Shown in pieces: positions 10,573 to 22,224 of a DNA stretch of 32,500 nt (the stretch's first letter is position 1; each line of letters opens with the position of its first letter). The position numbers were made by a program, and so were the translations under genes. The stretch is from Cryptococcus deneoformans JEC21 (taxonomy: Eukaryota > Basidiomycota > Tremellomycetes > Tremellales > Cryptococcaceae), in the NCBI RefSeq assembly GCF_000091045.1, contig NC_006693.1, positions 633,299-665,798 on the forward strand. The letters are read 5' to 3'. Under the pieces are notes generated by a model. The model ran no database searches. It was not told where the DNA came from and was given only the letters and a program-made list of their open reading frames with translations.

Positions 10573-12976
10573 ACAAGGAAGAAAGCTGGAGGAGAGAAGG
10601 CATATGGGAGCGCCAGTGCCACGCTGGGCCATCCAGGCTCAGGGACGAGCCAGAGCATGCCCATTATGCCGCGAGAGACACTGCAAGCCGAAGCAGCAAT
10701 GAGGATGGCAGCAGACGACGGCATCATGGACCAACTAGGACACGACGCCAAATACGGCAAAATCAAACTTTACACCTCTCCACCATTCTCCCACCACTAT
10801 TCCTCCTACCTTTTCTTGGTGTCACTTCAGCTGCTCCAGCAGTCATACCAGCTCAGCCCACTCGGCTTCGACTGCCTTCTATTCCTACTGTCTTGCCGAC
10901 TGTCACCACTACACTTCAGCCTACGCGCACCCTCGACAAACGAGTCAAATATCTGACATCGGTGATTACACCCTCTGTCTTGCCCACTGAGATACATTTT
11001 GTCGACGAAACGACTTTACCGTATCTGTTGACCCAGCATGCGGATGGATCGTGGAGAAAGGCGGAGGCTGGATGGTTCCTTTATGGTCGAAGAATAGCGG
11101 TGAGTCTCTTCGCATCCTTCGTATTTTGATTTAAGTCTCCGTTATGCTGACAGGCTGTTCAGTTGCCAACAGATAAAGCGACTCCGTCCAACGATGATGA
11201 AGATCACACGGAAGACGCTGCAGAATCTGTCACGAATCGAACCGTTTCCATCGACAGCGATAATGCGATGCTCACCAATGGTAGCAATTCATCTGTTACT
11301 GCGTCAAATGCGACTAGTACTGCTGTACCCTCTTTTGCTGTTGAAAAAGCCTTACCAAATGGGTCAGTTAGGCCCTTATCGCTCGATGAATGTTTTAAGG
11401 CTAACGATAAGTGACGTAGGTGGGGATACTCCTCGAATCGTACTAGCATCTACAAAGTGCCACTTATAGCAGTTGCGAGTGTGATTATGGCCATTGCAAT
11501 TGTTGTCCTCATTATCATGTAAGTGTCTACATTTCATCTCGTCGCCTCATCGCTGACGTGCTCTTTCGCAGATACGCTCTCAATAGGCGAAAGAAACATC
11601 GCAAACAAAAACGCGCCAAAGAACGACTCCGCCGAAAAGCTCTTGCAGCCGCTGGCCTTACTGAAGATGACATCAAATGCTCGACAGCTGAAACCGCATT
11701 CAAGGAAAAACTTGCGGAGATGGAACGGAAACACAAGGCAAAGAAGAAGAGAGATGGACAGATGGGATTGGCCAGGAGTAAGGTTAAAGGGTGGAATGCA
11801 AGATTAGGAACCGTCAGACGTAGAAAGGGAAAGAAGGAGGAGAAGGAGCATGACGCGATGAGTTTGAAAGAAAATAAAATAATGGAAGAGGACATCTTCG
11901 AACGGGAAACTGTGGAGCAACCAGAAATTATAGTGTCACCTCATCTTGTCTCGCCCCCTTCCCCAGCACCTTCACAGACTCCTTCTGAGCAACCAGCCTC
12001 TGTCGAAACTTCGGCTCCCCAATCCGATACTTCATTCCCAGTATCGCCTACGCCATATTTTCCTCCCGCATATCGACCCGCATCAGTCCGTTCAATCCCA
12101 ACCTCCACAGCAGGTCCTTCGCGCCCTTCAGCATCTGCTCATCCTCCTTATGTATCATCTGAGAGTTCTGCACAGAACTCTTTGGCAGGAGAAAAGACCC
12201 AAGCTCCTGGTTACTATCCCGCGCCCGCCACAGAAGACGGAGAGATTGCCCTGGCGGTCGCTTCTCGCGCCGATGGTAAAGCTCGACTTGTTGAGCCTCC
12301 TGCTGTCACAGAAGAGGAGGATCCTCATCTGAGGATGAATCACGTTGCAACGGACGATAAACGCGTGCTGGAAAGATTGAGGATGGGTGGATCCGCTCCT
12401 CCACCTGTCCAGACAGAGGCTGAAGAGGGTCCAACTGCGCCGGTTGTCGATGTCGATGATGCTGGGTTCGAGATCATCCCTACCATTCCAGAAGAAGATG
12501 AAGCTGTCCGTACGAGTAGGGAATCGGAAAGGGAAGGGTTAGCGTTTCCACCTCCACCACAGCTTAGTGCAAGGCTGGTACAGTTCCATAATCTGGATAG
12601 TCCTGTACCTTCTGCTCCTCCCATTACTTCACCCTCCGCTCCTGACCATCAGTATACGACGCCTTCGGCGCCGCCGCTGGAAGTACCTGACGTGGAACCG
12701 TCAGCACCGCCTCTAGCGCTTGATGCGGAGATAAATGGGCCGTCTGCCCCACCACTGGGATCTGATGTCGACTCGGAATTAGAGGCGGGCCCTGATTCGT
12801 CCCACTCTTTGCCCGGGAGTCATGCCTCGACGGATGCCTCTACAATGGGCCAATCTGATCCAGATGGGATGGTATCAGAAGAAAGACCGGAGAGTATTGC
12901 TTCATCGATTGCCTCTAGTCGAAGCGGAAGTGTTCAGGGCGTCCAAGGTGTTTTTCTACCTCGTTACGAACCATGA
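10569..12976 (+). CDS. membrane protein with PSAP/PPAY-rich cytosolic tail (747 aa)
   Basis: Exons: 10569-11099, 11154-11362, 11420-11518, 11572-12976; phases agree. An arginine-rich N-terminus of about 70 residues precedes a hydrophobic segment (LSTILPPLFLLPFLGVTSAA) that may be a signal anchor or an internal signal peptide. An S/T-rich stretch with several N-x-S/T sites follows, then a clear transmembrane helix at about 260-282, then a basic stop-transfer run (NRRKKHRKQKR). The tail of about 465 residues is disordered and carries one PPAY motif (12062-12073) and five PSAP motifs (12608-12751). PSAP binds the UEV domain of Tsg101/Vps23 (ESCRT-I) and PPxY binds WW domains of Rsp5/Nedd4 ligases, so ubiquitin-linked endosomal sorting is a reasonable guess. 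I do not recognise the family. The start is uncertain, since no other in-frame Met precedes the first hydrophobic stretch. Confidence 0.75.
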
Positions 12977-13594
12977 ACTAGCGCCCTAGAACATTTTGGG
13001 GCCTAGCATCATTTTCCGGAAGTTCTGTTCCGCTTTTTTTTTGGTTTTTTTTTGTCTTTTTTTCTGGCTTCGTCGCAATTTTTCTTCTATCATATATTTT
13101 TGGCTATAGGAGGGGAATTTCCTTCTGGTTCATGAGGTTTACAGCTCGTTATATATTAAACAGGTTGATGTTGTATAATGCAGCTTCGAAGGGGAACTTT
13201 CTCAGCATGTCATGTCTTATGTCTGTTCGCACTGTCGAGTGTAGTCAGTTGATTCCTGCTGCATCAGTCAGATTATTCTACATAATAAGTGTTGCAGTCA
13301 AGGAGGCTGTTTGCAGGTGCAACGCATGGATAATAATAGTTAACGGAAGAAACAAGACTCTGTCTGAGTCACAGCAAAAAAGACGAAATTAGAAAATCAA
13401 CATATCGTCCGTCACGGTTTTGTTTATCGCCGAGGTGATTAATTATTTGATTCGAACGTCGCGTCGCCTGCTCCCTTCTCCGCCCTCCACTTTCCATTCT
13501 CCAACCTCCCAAAAGCATCTGTTTTCCTCCCAGGGGCATTTGTTTTGCTCACGTGCGCATCGCCCTTCCTTCCCGTATCCCACGCGTCATCAAC
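12977..13594. other. intergenic region between the membrane protein and RTC4-like genes
   Basis: About 620 bp with no supported gene. T-rich runs at 13035-13062 suit the 3' end of the upstream gene. Close to the next start lie CACGTG (13550-13555) and ACGCGT (13582-13587). Confidence 0.45.
13582..13587. promoter_or_regulatory. MCB-like ACGCGT site just before the RTC4-like start
   Basis: ACGCGT is the MluI cell-cycle box bound by MBF-type factors in fungi. It lies 8 bp before the ATG at 13595, so it would be in the 5' UTR; CACGTG lies 40 bp upstream. A single short site is weak evidence. Confidence 0.2.
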
Positions 13595-16581
13595 ATGGAA
13601 ACGGAGTTGGTCAACCACGGCGACGTCTTTAGCTCTTCACCGGGCAGAGCTCAAGAACACGAACAGTACAAGCGTACAAAATCGGATAACGCCAATAGCT
13701 CTGTGGAGACCAGGTTCATCTTCGGGGGGGACAAAGGCCAGGTATCAATAGGAAGCATGTTCATCCCCAAAAAGAAACCGCTTGGAATGACGAGGCGACA
13801 AGTTGTTCCCACCGGTTCTCTGAGCTCTGTTGGTTATCAAGGGGCTGCAGAAACCTCTGCTACGGACCTAAGGCGGCAACGCCAGATGGGAATGGATAAG
13901 GGTGAGAATGAATTAAGAGCCTTGGGTCTGACCTCAAGAGCAGAGTTCGAAAACGGCAAAGAGGAACGTAAGGCGGGGAAAACCCGAGAACGAGATCAGG
14001 ACAAGCGGCGATTTCAGAAAGGGGCTTTACACACTTCGCGTGTATCCAGGTCTTGCTCCGCGGCCCATGATTTCTCCGACGAGTCAGACACAAAAAGTCC
14101 AGAAAGTTTCAAGAAGAGATCTTTGTTGTCATCAAATCGAGAGGCAGACAGAGTGTTTGAACAGCTCCTAGCAACAGAGCAGAATTTGGAAAAATTGTAC
14201 AATCAAACAACATCAGGTGCCAGAAGTGGTGTCACTTCTCGAAAAGCTGTTGATGCGACCAGAAAGAAAGGCAAAGGACGAGAGTCTGAGCCTGTAGATC
14301 TAAGGTCTCCTACAAAGCCAACATCAGCATTCAAAAGCAGTAACCGTGGGACTACATCGAGCAATAGAGCCGAATCTAATGCCAGGCGCTCCAATGCTCT
14401 GAGACCAACCAGCTCTTCGCGATCGCGCTCTCCTCATAAAACCAAGGAGACATCCAAGACCAAGGGGAGAAGTACCCTCGATGGCGTACCGCGTAATCGT
14501 CTTGTTTCTGTTACTAAATCAGAAATCAACGATCGTCTATCATCTACGGTCGTTGAAGTCAGCGACACCGAGAATGATGAAGATGATGAACTTGCGTTGG
14601 GGAGCACACCACCCAAGCATCAATCAGAAGGTTATAGAGACAAGGCTTCAGCTGCATCCAGTTCGTCACTGTCCAATGGGAAAGCGAATGACGTGGATGC
14701 CTTCAGTTTGATGTACGGCTCCCAGGCGCCCACCAAACCCATCAGAAATGGAAGGCGTCTGGGCAGAAGAGACAGCGACGTTCTCGTGTCCCCTTCAGAC
14801 GAGTCAATGGTCTTTACGCCAAAACCTTCAAGATCCCTTGCAGCGTCTAAGCGAGCCGATAGAACCATCAATACTACTAAAAACAAAGCGACAAAACGAA
14901 GGTCGTCTAACTCTTCCGATAATGACGAAACCGTAGTAAGAGTGGGCAAGGGTAAAGGGAGGCCATTGAGCGTGGAAGACTCCACGCCAAAATCCAGGAA
15001 TATGAAATACACACGAGAAGGTGCTTCTAAAGCAGATGTGAAAGCACAGCATGAAGACAGCGATGACGACTATGTTATTCACACGAAAAAATCACCTGTG
15101 AAACGGAGAAAGACAACTGTTTCTCAGCGATATGGCAAAAAGACCATCAACTCAGACGACGAAGACACAACACCTGCTCCCTTTGTCCCTGAAAAACTAA
15201 CACCAGAGACTCAAAAGGAACGCGAAGATACTACTCGACAGCCTTCAGTTAGAAACAATGACAAGGGATTTTATTTCTTTGAGACCTTATCATCAAACAT
15301 GGATTCATCGGACTACGATGAATTTGACGACGAATTCTTGGACGGCCCGTGAGTTGTCTGATTAAAATATACCATTGAATAGTGCTGACCAGCCCTTAGT
15401 TCAATATTGGTCAATGCAGACGATGAATTGGATGCTGAGAAGATGGCTTTGCTGGGAGAAGATGAATTCACTAAGAAAGAACGGGAATATCTGTTGTCTC
15501 ACATGGATTGGACCAATCTTTGCCCTGTGAGTTACGAACCACATATTCACAGATATGTCCTCTGACGCTCCAAAGTACTGCAACTTGCCTCTTCCCAACA
15601 AGCCTAGCAAACACCACGAATACCTCAAAGCTAAATTACACAAGTTATCCACTCCTGCCCCAACTGACGAAAATCCCAATGCCCGCGCGCTGAGTTGGCA
15701 AAAAGCAATTGAGTTCTGTTCTCTCCATCATGCTGAAACTACCATTATTCCTTTGGGCATACGTGCTGGTTTCCCAGTTGACATCGATTTTGGAAACCTG
15801 GACAGACGGCTAGAGACAGGATGGATCAGGAATGAGCTTGATAAAATTGTCAGACAGCCAGAGGAGAGCGCTGTTTTTAGAGAGGTGAAAAAGGAAGTAG
15901 AGGAAGTCGGGCGCATGAAGTGGAGCAGTTTGGCTCATCAGTCAAAGGAAGAAAGATTAGCAGCAGTCAAACCCGGGTAGTGAGTCGCGTGTGTGAAGTT
16001 TGTATTGCGCTGACAAAAGTAGCTATGGTGAGCTTGGGAGAATTATTATTACAGATCATTTCCAATTACTTCGCCGATTGAACTACATGATGCCCAATAT
16101 CCCTCCAGCCAAATCAGCATCTGAACTCACTCAAGATGTTGTTACCGCCATCGATCCTCTTTCACCCTCCGACTTTATCGCCAATGTTCTCGTGCCTGAA
16201 GCTGCTAATTTCCTTATTATGCAAGACAGAGGGCGGGAAGGGTTTGATCAGGCGGCATACGAAGCGGCCTCCAAGACGAGAACAGAGAGCTCAAAGTATG
16301 GCGAGTGGAAGTTCCCCGAGGCATCGAAGAGTTCGAAGAGGGTGTTGGAGGATCTTAGGTCTGGCATCGACGATAAGAGAAGGAGGCTGGCGAAGATACG
16401 CGGGAAGAAGAAGATGAAGTCAGAAAAGGAGAATCTGGAGTCAGCAGGCGAGAGCGGAGATAGGCAGGAGGATTCCATCGTCGTCGAGGAATCGTCTAAG
16501 GAGGTGCATCGTTCTAGTAGCTTGTATGACAAAGGGTGGGAAGAAGATCATTGGAAATCGGCTGCCAAATTGGTTGATTGA
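13595..16581 (+). CDS. RTC4: Rtc4-like domain protein (restriction of telomere capping 4), 948 aa
   Basis: Exons: 13595-15348, 15400-15526, 15576-15979, 16020-16581; introns of 51, 49 and 40 nt; phases agree. About 600 residues of S/K/R/D-rich disordered sequence precede the conserved region. That region runs from about residue 620: LCPYCNLPLPNKPS (CxxC-type start), WQKAIEFCSLHHAE, IPLGIRAGFPVDIDF, GYSYGELGRIIITDHF and FIANVLVPEAANFLI. This order matches the Rtc4-like domain. The tail is basic and helical (KRRRLAKIRGKKKMK). In S. cerevisiae RTC4 was found in a screen on telomere capping, and its biochemical role is not known. Yeast Rtc4 is about 400 aa, so this one has a much longer N-terminus. 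The start is the first ATG of the frame, in context CATCAACATG. Nuclear action is likely from the many basic clusters. Confidence 0.82.
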
Positions 16582-17505
16582 TGATGATAATAATAATGTA
16601 CAGCGACAAGTATAATTGTGTTTTTATTAGTTGTATGTATGTCATTAACGAAAGACACTTCTACTCGTGGATGCGTCAGGCTCATAGGATCTTCTCATCA
16701 ATGTTTAGGAAACTATGAGAAATTCCCAGCGCTAAGCCCGGGTACTGATTAGCTTGACCTGATGCGGTTGACGGATTATCACGATTGAAGACTTAAGTAT
16801 GACTGGGTGAGCCGTTTCCAGATTGTTGCAAATGGTCATATTCTCAGGCGATCATGCTATGTTACCTTGACGTAGCTTTAATGTGGCCAATGGTACCACG
16901 AGATTACAATCTGACATTGTTTCGTCGTCCAGCCTACCCTCCTTCCATACTTTGTTTTCCATTCAAATGATTGATCACACCAAGTTTCTTCAAGAGAAGG
17001 TCAAGGGTTCATTTCTGAAACTGGTTCTAGACCCATCCAAACCATCTAACCAATTTTTCGGAACAGCCTGACTTGAGAATCTACGGTAAGTCAATCGAGC
17101 TTTTGGGAAGGGAACCATAAGAAGTGGCCATGGTTGCCGCCCATGCGTATGATTTGCGCGTGCTCCAAACATATGCGAGAATCAAATTTATCTAGCAATA
17201 ATGTTTCCATTTGGGGTCAGTTGGCTATAAGGATGGGGTAGGGATATGTACTTATTTATATTCAACGTGATACCGAAGGTTTAGATGAGGACATGATTTG
17301 ATTCGATCCGAGATGGATCTTTTCGTTGATGAGAGAAGCGTCAGGGGATCAAAAGAAAGGCTGGCAGAGTTGGCTAGTGTACTTGGTGCCTAATAACGGA
17401 TATGGTAGTTTGCAATGACTGTATAATATACATGCCTTTTCGTTGCACATCCAAACACAAGAGTAAGAGTACAAAAAGTCCTGTAGGAAAAGATTATCAC
17501 CCCAA
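16582..17505. other. convergent intergenic region between RTC4-like and SEC8 genes
   Basis: About 920 bp between two 3' ends. I see no supported gene; open frames are short and without family features. A B-box-like GATTCGATCC near 17300 has no matching tRNA fold around it. Confidence 0.45.
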
Positions 17506-20500
17506 TCAATCCTCCCCGAGGTCCCAGCCTTCGACGTCCATAGATAAAGCGTGTAAATCGATAAGGTATGTGTTTAGTTCATCCGTGTTACTCTTACACT
17601 GTAGTTTGAGCATAGTATTGTAGTCTTCAAAGGCATAAGGAGGTGTTCCATTAATGTTCTTCAAATCCTCTAGCATTTTCTGTGATGGAGTGACGCATCA
17701 GCAAATAATGACTCTATTTACCCGACTTGACTACTTCCTCACCTTTGGCCCTTGTTCGTACAAGTCCCAGAACTCTGTAGCCCGGACAAGTACACCCTGT
17801 TCATTGGCCGTCGCGATCCCCCGCAAGGTTTGTTGCAAACTGAGAATGTTGCGCTTGATCTTGCGCACACCAGCAGCATTGACACCCTTGACGTATTTAG
17901 AGGCATACGCAATCAAGCAATGATCGACTAGTTGTCCGAGGGCACGGAAGATAAAACTAGCAAAAGATTTGGTTAGCACGAGTACGTGCTTGGTAATCAT
18001 TACGATATAGCATGTGTAATTTACCTGTGGTCATCAGGTGAAATAGTCCTTTGAGCAAGCTCTTCGAATTCTACAAGGCTTGCATTGAGATCCAAAATGT
18101 CTGAATCTGGCTCGAGTGCTTCACTTTCGAGTCTGAAATCTCCCTGCAAAGGATCGTACTATTGTTGGCGTATATCAAAAGTATTCATGATTTCTGTAGA
18201 CTTACCTTTTGCATCGAAGCGCCAATGTTGCACATGACTTTGCACCGAATTTCCAGCCTGATGGCGTTGACTACCATCTCTGCAAGCTGCTCATACGTTT
18301 GTATGATTGCTTGGTACCGTCTACAAATCAAGTTTTTTGTCAGTAAAAAAAAAAAAAAACGTTTGAGTTTGTTTTAGAAAACCAAGGGTACGCACTGAGC
18401 CATAGCTCTAGTTAGAGGTAATCGGGGTTCATCCGAATCAGCAGACAGAGGAGGAGCAGTTTTCAAGACGTCCAGCTCGGGCTGTTCACCCTCTGGAGAG
18501 ACGGGTTCTTCAGATACCCATTGCAAGTCGAGTAAAGCGGCGATGAACCAGCGCTAAAGTGGGACCGTACCGTCGACGAACATTTAGCCTCTCCACCCGA
18601 CATTTGTGCTCTCCCTGTGACTCACCAAGCTCTGAGACAAATTGCCAAGGGCCTCCAACTTGCGGCTTGAATTGATTAAATTCGACTCTGAAACCGGTCT
18701 ATCGCGCAGCAATTCCATCTCGAGCCTGATTTCCTTGTGGCTGACCGATGCCATACCCGCACGATCGGTGGTAGGGACAGAACGCATTTCGGATAGACAT
18801 TTAGTGATGTCCTCACGCTGGGCCCATACGGCTGGAATGACCATCGGCCGCTCCGAATCGGTTTCAAAGGTAGCAGGGTGGGAGACCAAATCTATTTTTT
18901 TTTAATAGAAAATCAGCAAAATCAACGATGACGATCTTGGATAGCTAGAAAACTCACCTTTGAATCTAGCGCTGCATTGCTGATAATACTGGACGATAAC
19001 ACCGACGATGAGTCGACTGTAATTCTCTCGGTGGAAGGGAGTTGTCTGGAGCATGATGCAAAGGCTATGTATCAACGCCATCACGCGCACGCTCGACTAA
19101 TTGACGTCTGTGTCAGTGATACTGTCTGACGGAGAGCAAAAAAGCAACCCCCCCCCAAAAAAAAACTTTTTGACATACCTTGAGCGGTCGCTGCTTCGTA
19201 TCCGCCAACACACCGCGATCAACCTGATAAGCATCGTACCCCGACACAGCCTTTTGGAATCCAGCCGTGACTTTCTCATCCAGCTGCCTCAAGAACACTT
19301 TGACGACAAAGTCTTCCAAGATGGTCGAAAACCCTTGGGTCTCGCTCTCGAAACCTGGTGGCACGATCGCCGATGCGCGATGGATGAATGCCAAGGTGGG
19401 ATGGAAAAGGGTGGTGACGTTGAAAGCGTTGGGAGGGACGAGGGTGCGGTATCGGCTCGAGGATGGGGAGAAGCGGTCGTCCGTATCAGGAGCGATGGAA
19501 ACGGGTTGGTCGGATTGCATGTTGACAAGACCGGGGACAGACGAGCGGAGAGCTTGTTGGACAGAGTCATCGATGGGTTTGATTTCTTTTTGGATGGCGC
19601 GAGAGTCGCTGTCGTTGAATCTGAACATTGACTATTGGCAAAACGGTAAAGAGTGTTAAAAAGACGGTATTTGATCAAAAGGGATTCAACTTGCCTTGGA
19701 TTTATCGCGTGAGACTTTTGGATCTCGCAAGACCTCGTTAATCGACAGGATGGGGTTCCTATCAAGTCTTGATCCAGGCCGGTCGTCGGTCAAATAATTG
19801 CTCAGCAACGTTCTTACCTGGAAGTTTTTATTTTAGTGTTCAGACAACTCTGGGAAGATCAATTCACAAGTCTATAATACTCACTTCTTGCTGGACAGGC
19901 CGCCACATTTCCAATACTGGAATATTGATAGACGAACCCTTGGGTGTTGTGCTATCCTTGAAATCCGGTCGCTAAACATGAAAAAAACATTCTCAGCATC
20001 TTTTCTCTTTCGTCTTTGTGCAAACACACACACACACACACACACGCGCGCGCGCGCAAAAAGAAAGGTACCCACAGAAGATATCCATCTCGACACTTCA
20101 TACATGACCCTATGACCTTCCAGCACCGCTGCCAACTTGGAGTACAGAGTCCAAAACAAATCTTTTAGCAAAGCGGCATGCTGGGGCGGTCCGGCCGCGC
20201 CTAGTGAGATTTCGATCCGCGACGTTTCGGCGGAGGAGAAGAGAGATTTCCGGCTGGGAACGGCGGTGGTGGTTGCTGTGGGAGGGTTTGTCCGGGATGA
20301 TGGGGTTGGATCAACGTTGCCTAACAAGTTTTGTGGGCGGACCGAAAGGTCTTCTTCTCGGTGTCGTTCGGTTCTGTCATTGGTTTTTATTTTTCAGTCA
20401 TGCCATTCCGACTCGAGACCCAAAAACAAGGGAATACTTGTACTTACCGTTCTTCAACTTCATCCAACGTACCATCTACCAAAGCGAAAATCTCCCCCGG

Positions 20501-22224
20501 CGCTCTTTGCGCAACAGTATCCAAAGCCTGACCCAGCCTTCCTAGCACTGCCAAAGCCTCCAACAGATTCTCAATGTAGACGTACGAATCTGTTTCGGGG
20601 TTACCCGTGTTTCCCGCTGTACCAAGAAGAGAGGATAGAGAAGTGTGTGAACCCCCCGGTTGGACGATGCCGGTACCTGAGCCTAGACCTAGAGCATTTG
20701 GCTGTTGGTGAGAATGAACGGCGGGTAAAGTGTAAGTGGACGGTATGGGATCGCCGTCGTATTGGAGCATCGGTCTCGTACTCGGTTTAGTACTGAGTTG
20801 GGATAGGTAGCGAGAGAATTTGGAGGACGTGCCTGGTCCGGCGGTAGCGTTAGCGTTGCCGTTGGTGGTGGTGGAGGACGTGTTGTTACCGCTGAGATTG
20901 GGAGAGGTTGAATTGGGATCGGGGGATCGGAGAAAGGCAAGGTCTTCGTCTTGTGATCCGATGATGGGGAGATCGGCTCGGCCAGGGGTATATGGTCTCC
21001 ATCGTGAATCGCTGTAAAACGTTTTGAGGTAGATGTGATTGTGGAGTTCTTCAATAAGGATTTCTGTAATCGTCTGTCAACATTGTTAACGTTAGTACTG
21101 TTTCCCACATGATCATTTTGCAGATAATTTGCTTACTGTTTCCTGGGACATAAAGTACGATCTGAGATCTGATAGAGCGCCAATCTCACGAAGCTCGGGT
21201 TTGTTGATGGTTTCAAGGCTTCGAACGAGAATGAGGGAGGCTTGGAGGAAGCGTTTATCTCCAACAAGGGATTCAAGCTGGTCGGGCACCTGCCTCAAGT
21301 TATCACTGTAGAGTCTTGGTCAGCAGGGTCATTTCTAGGCAAAGCAAATGTGTAAACTCGCATTGTATCCAAAATCCTGAGCATGTCGCGGACAGTCCGC
21401 TCCCGTGCCCTGATCCCGGACAGTTCAGACTTTCCTTTACCCGCAAACCCATCTCTTGCAGCTTTGAGTTCTTGTTTGGACTTGCGCACCTGTTCTTGGG
21501 CCCTTTCGAGGATATCCAAAAAGTTTTGATGAGCAGGCAAGGAGGCGGCAAATGACTTGGAGTTGGCCTGGACTGCAGCTTGCAAGCCAGCCGAGAGGGA
21601 GTCGTGCAGCCTGAGGAAAGAGGAAAGGCCGGGGTGTTGCGGGAGAGAGGGCGATGGGGCCTGCGAGAGGAGCGACAGGGCAAGAGACGAAGACGAGAAG
21701 TCGCTCTCCATGACAAACGGCCAGTCCTTTTTGACCTGTCGCATGGCTGAATCAATCTCTCCAAACTGGCCTCCCTCTTCGTCTTCCCAAACCTCTTCGC
21801 GATGAGACTTCTTCATCCTCGCCTCACTCTTGTGGGGGCGTCTGGCGGGCGCGGGCTGTTCGTGCTGGCGGCCTGCACTCATGAACGCGCCGACGACGTT
21901 GCGCATGGTTTCTGTGTTTGTCGCGCCGGACAGCTGGAAGGGCTGCGATGCCTGCTGCTGCGCGGCGGCGGACATCTGGGCGCGCATCTGCATGCGCTGT
22001 GCGCGGTCTGCAGCGAATACATCGGAGGTGAGTGGCTGGGGGGGGACTTGGGTCGGTCTCGAGGGCTGCGGTGGGCGGGGGGCATCGCGCAAGCGGGACC
22101 TGGCGGGGCGCGGGGGGCTTTCCTGGGGGAAGGGGGGGTAGGGGCCGGTGTCGGAGTTGTATGTGTCTGGGCGGAGGGGCTGGGGCCCGGAGATCTTGTA
22201 CTTTGGGGCGGGCTGCCGGGACAT
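17506..22224 (-). CDS. SEC8: exocyst complex subunit Sec8 (EXOC4), 1267 aa, 14 exons
   Basis: Exons on the minus strand: 22224-21362, 21305-21137, 21073-20448, 20373-20076, 19971-19885, 19817-19695, 19631-19179, 19096-18958, 18891-18626, 18553-18396, 18320-18206, 18143-18025, 17956-17743, 17679-17506; all phases agree. A P/Q-rich N-terminus of about 160 residues leads into the Sec8 core (DWPFVMESDF...ALSLLSQ), the coiled-coil region, ILDTIDNLRQVPDQLESLV, and the hallmark EILIEELHNHIYLKTFY at about 348-364. The long alpha-helical C-terminal part ends in VEGWDLGED. Sec8 is part of the eight-subunit exocyst that tethers secretory vesicles to the plasma membrane at growth sites and the bud neck. 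An N/T/S-rich insert of about 120 residues follows the hallmark. Introns 1 (GCGAGT) and 6 (GCAAGT) are GC-AG; without them the conserved segments do not join in frame. Confidence 0.93.
19148..19165. repeat. C9A9 homopolymer junction in SEC8 intron 7
   Basis: Nine C then nine A on the plus strand, read as T9G9 in the SEC8 transcript, sit just after the intron 7 donor. It is a likely site of sequencing or length variation. Confidence 0.7.
20024..20057. repeat. (AC)11(GC)6 microsatellite in SEC8 intron 4
   Basis: A 34-bp run of strict purine-pyrimidine alternation, AC repeats then GC repeats, lies inside the 104-nt intron 4 of SEC8 (20075-19972). Such tracts can form Z-DNA and vary in length between strains. 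Confidence 0.9.

Noticed and set aside
10657..10956. Alternative frame MPIMPRET... within the PSAP-tail gene
   Set aside because: The frame used in the model joins all later exons in phase and leads to the transmembrane helix; this one does not.
15553..15575. Earlier acceptor (CAG at 15552) for RTC4-like exon 3
   Set aside because: It puts the conserved region out of frame; the AAG acceptor at 15575 yields LCPYCNLPLP.
17290..17310. tRNA B-box-like GATTCGATCC
   Set aside because: No matching acceptor stem, D-arm or anticodon arm could be built around it on either strand.
17506..17600. An extra intron at the 3' end of SEC8 (donor-like GTAAGAG)
   Set aside because: No acceptor lies in a usable place, and the frame reads straight through to a TGA with a plausible acidic C-terminus.
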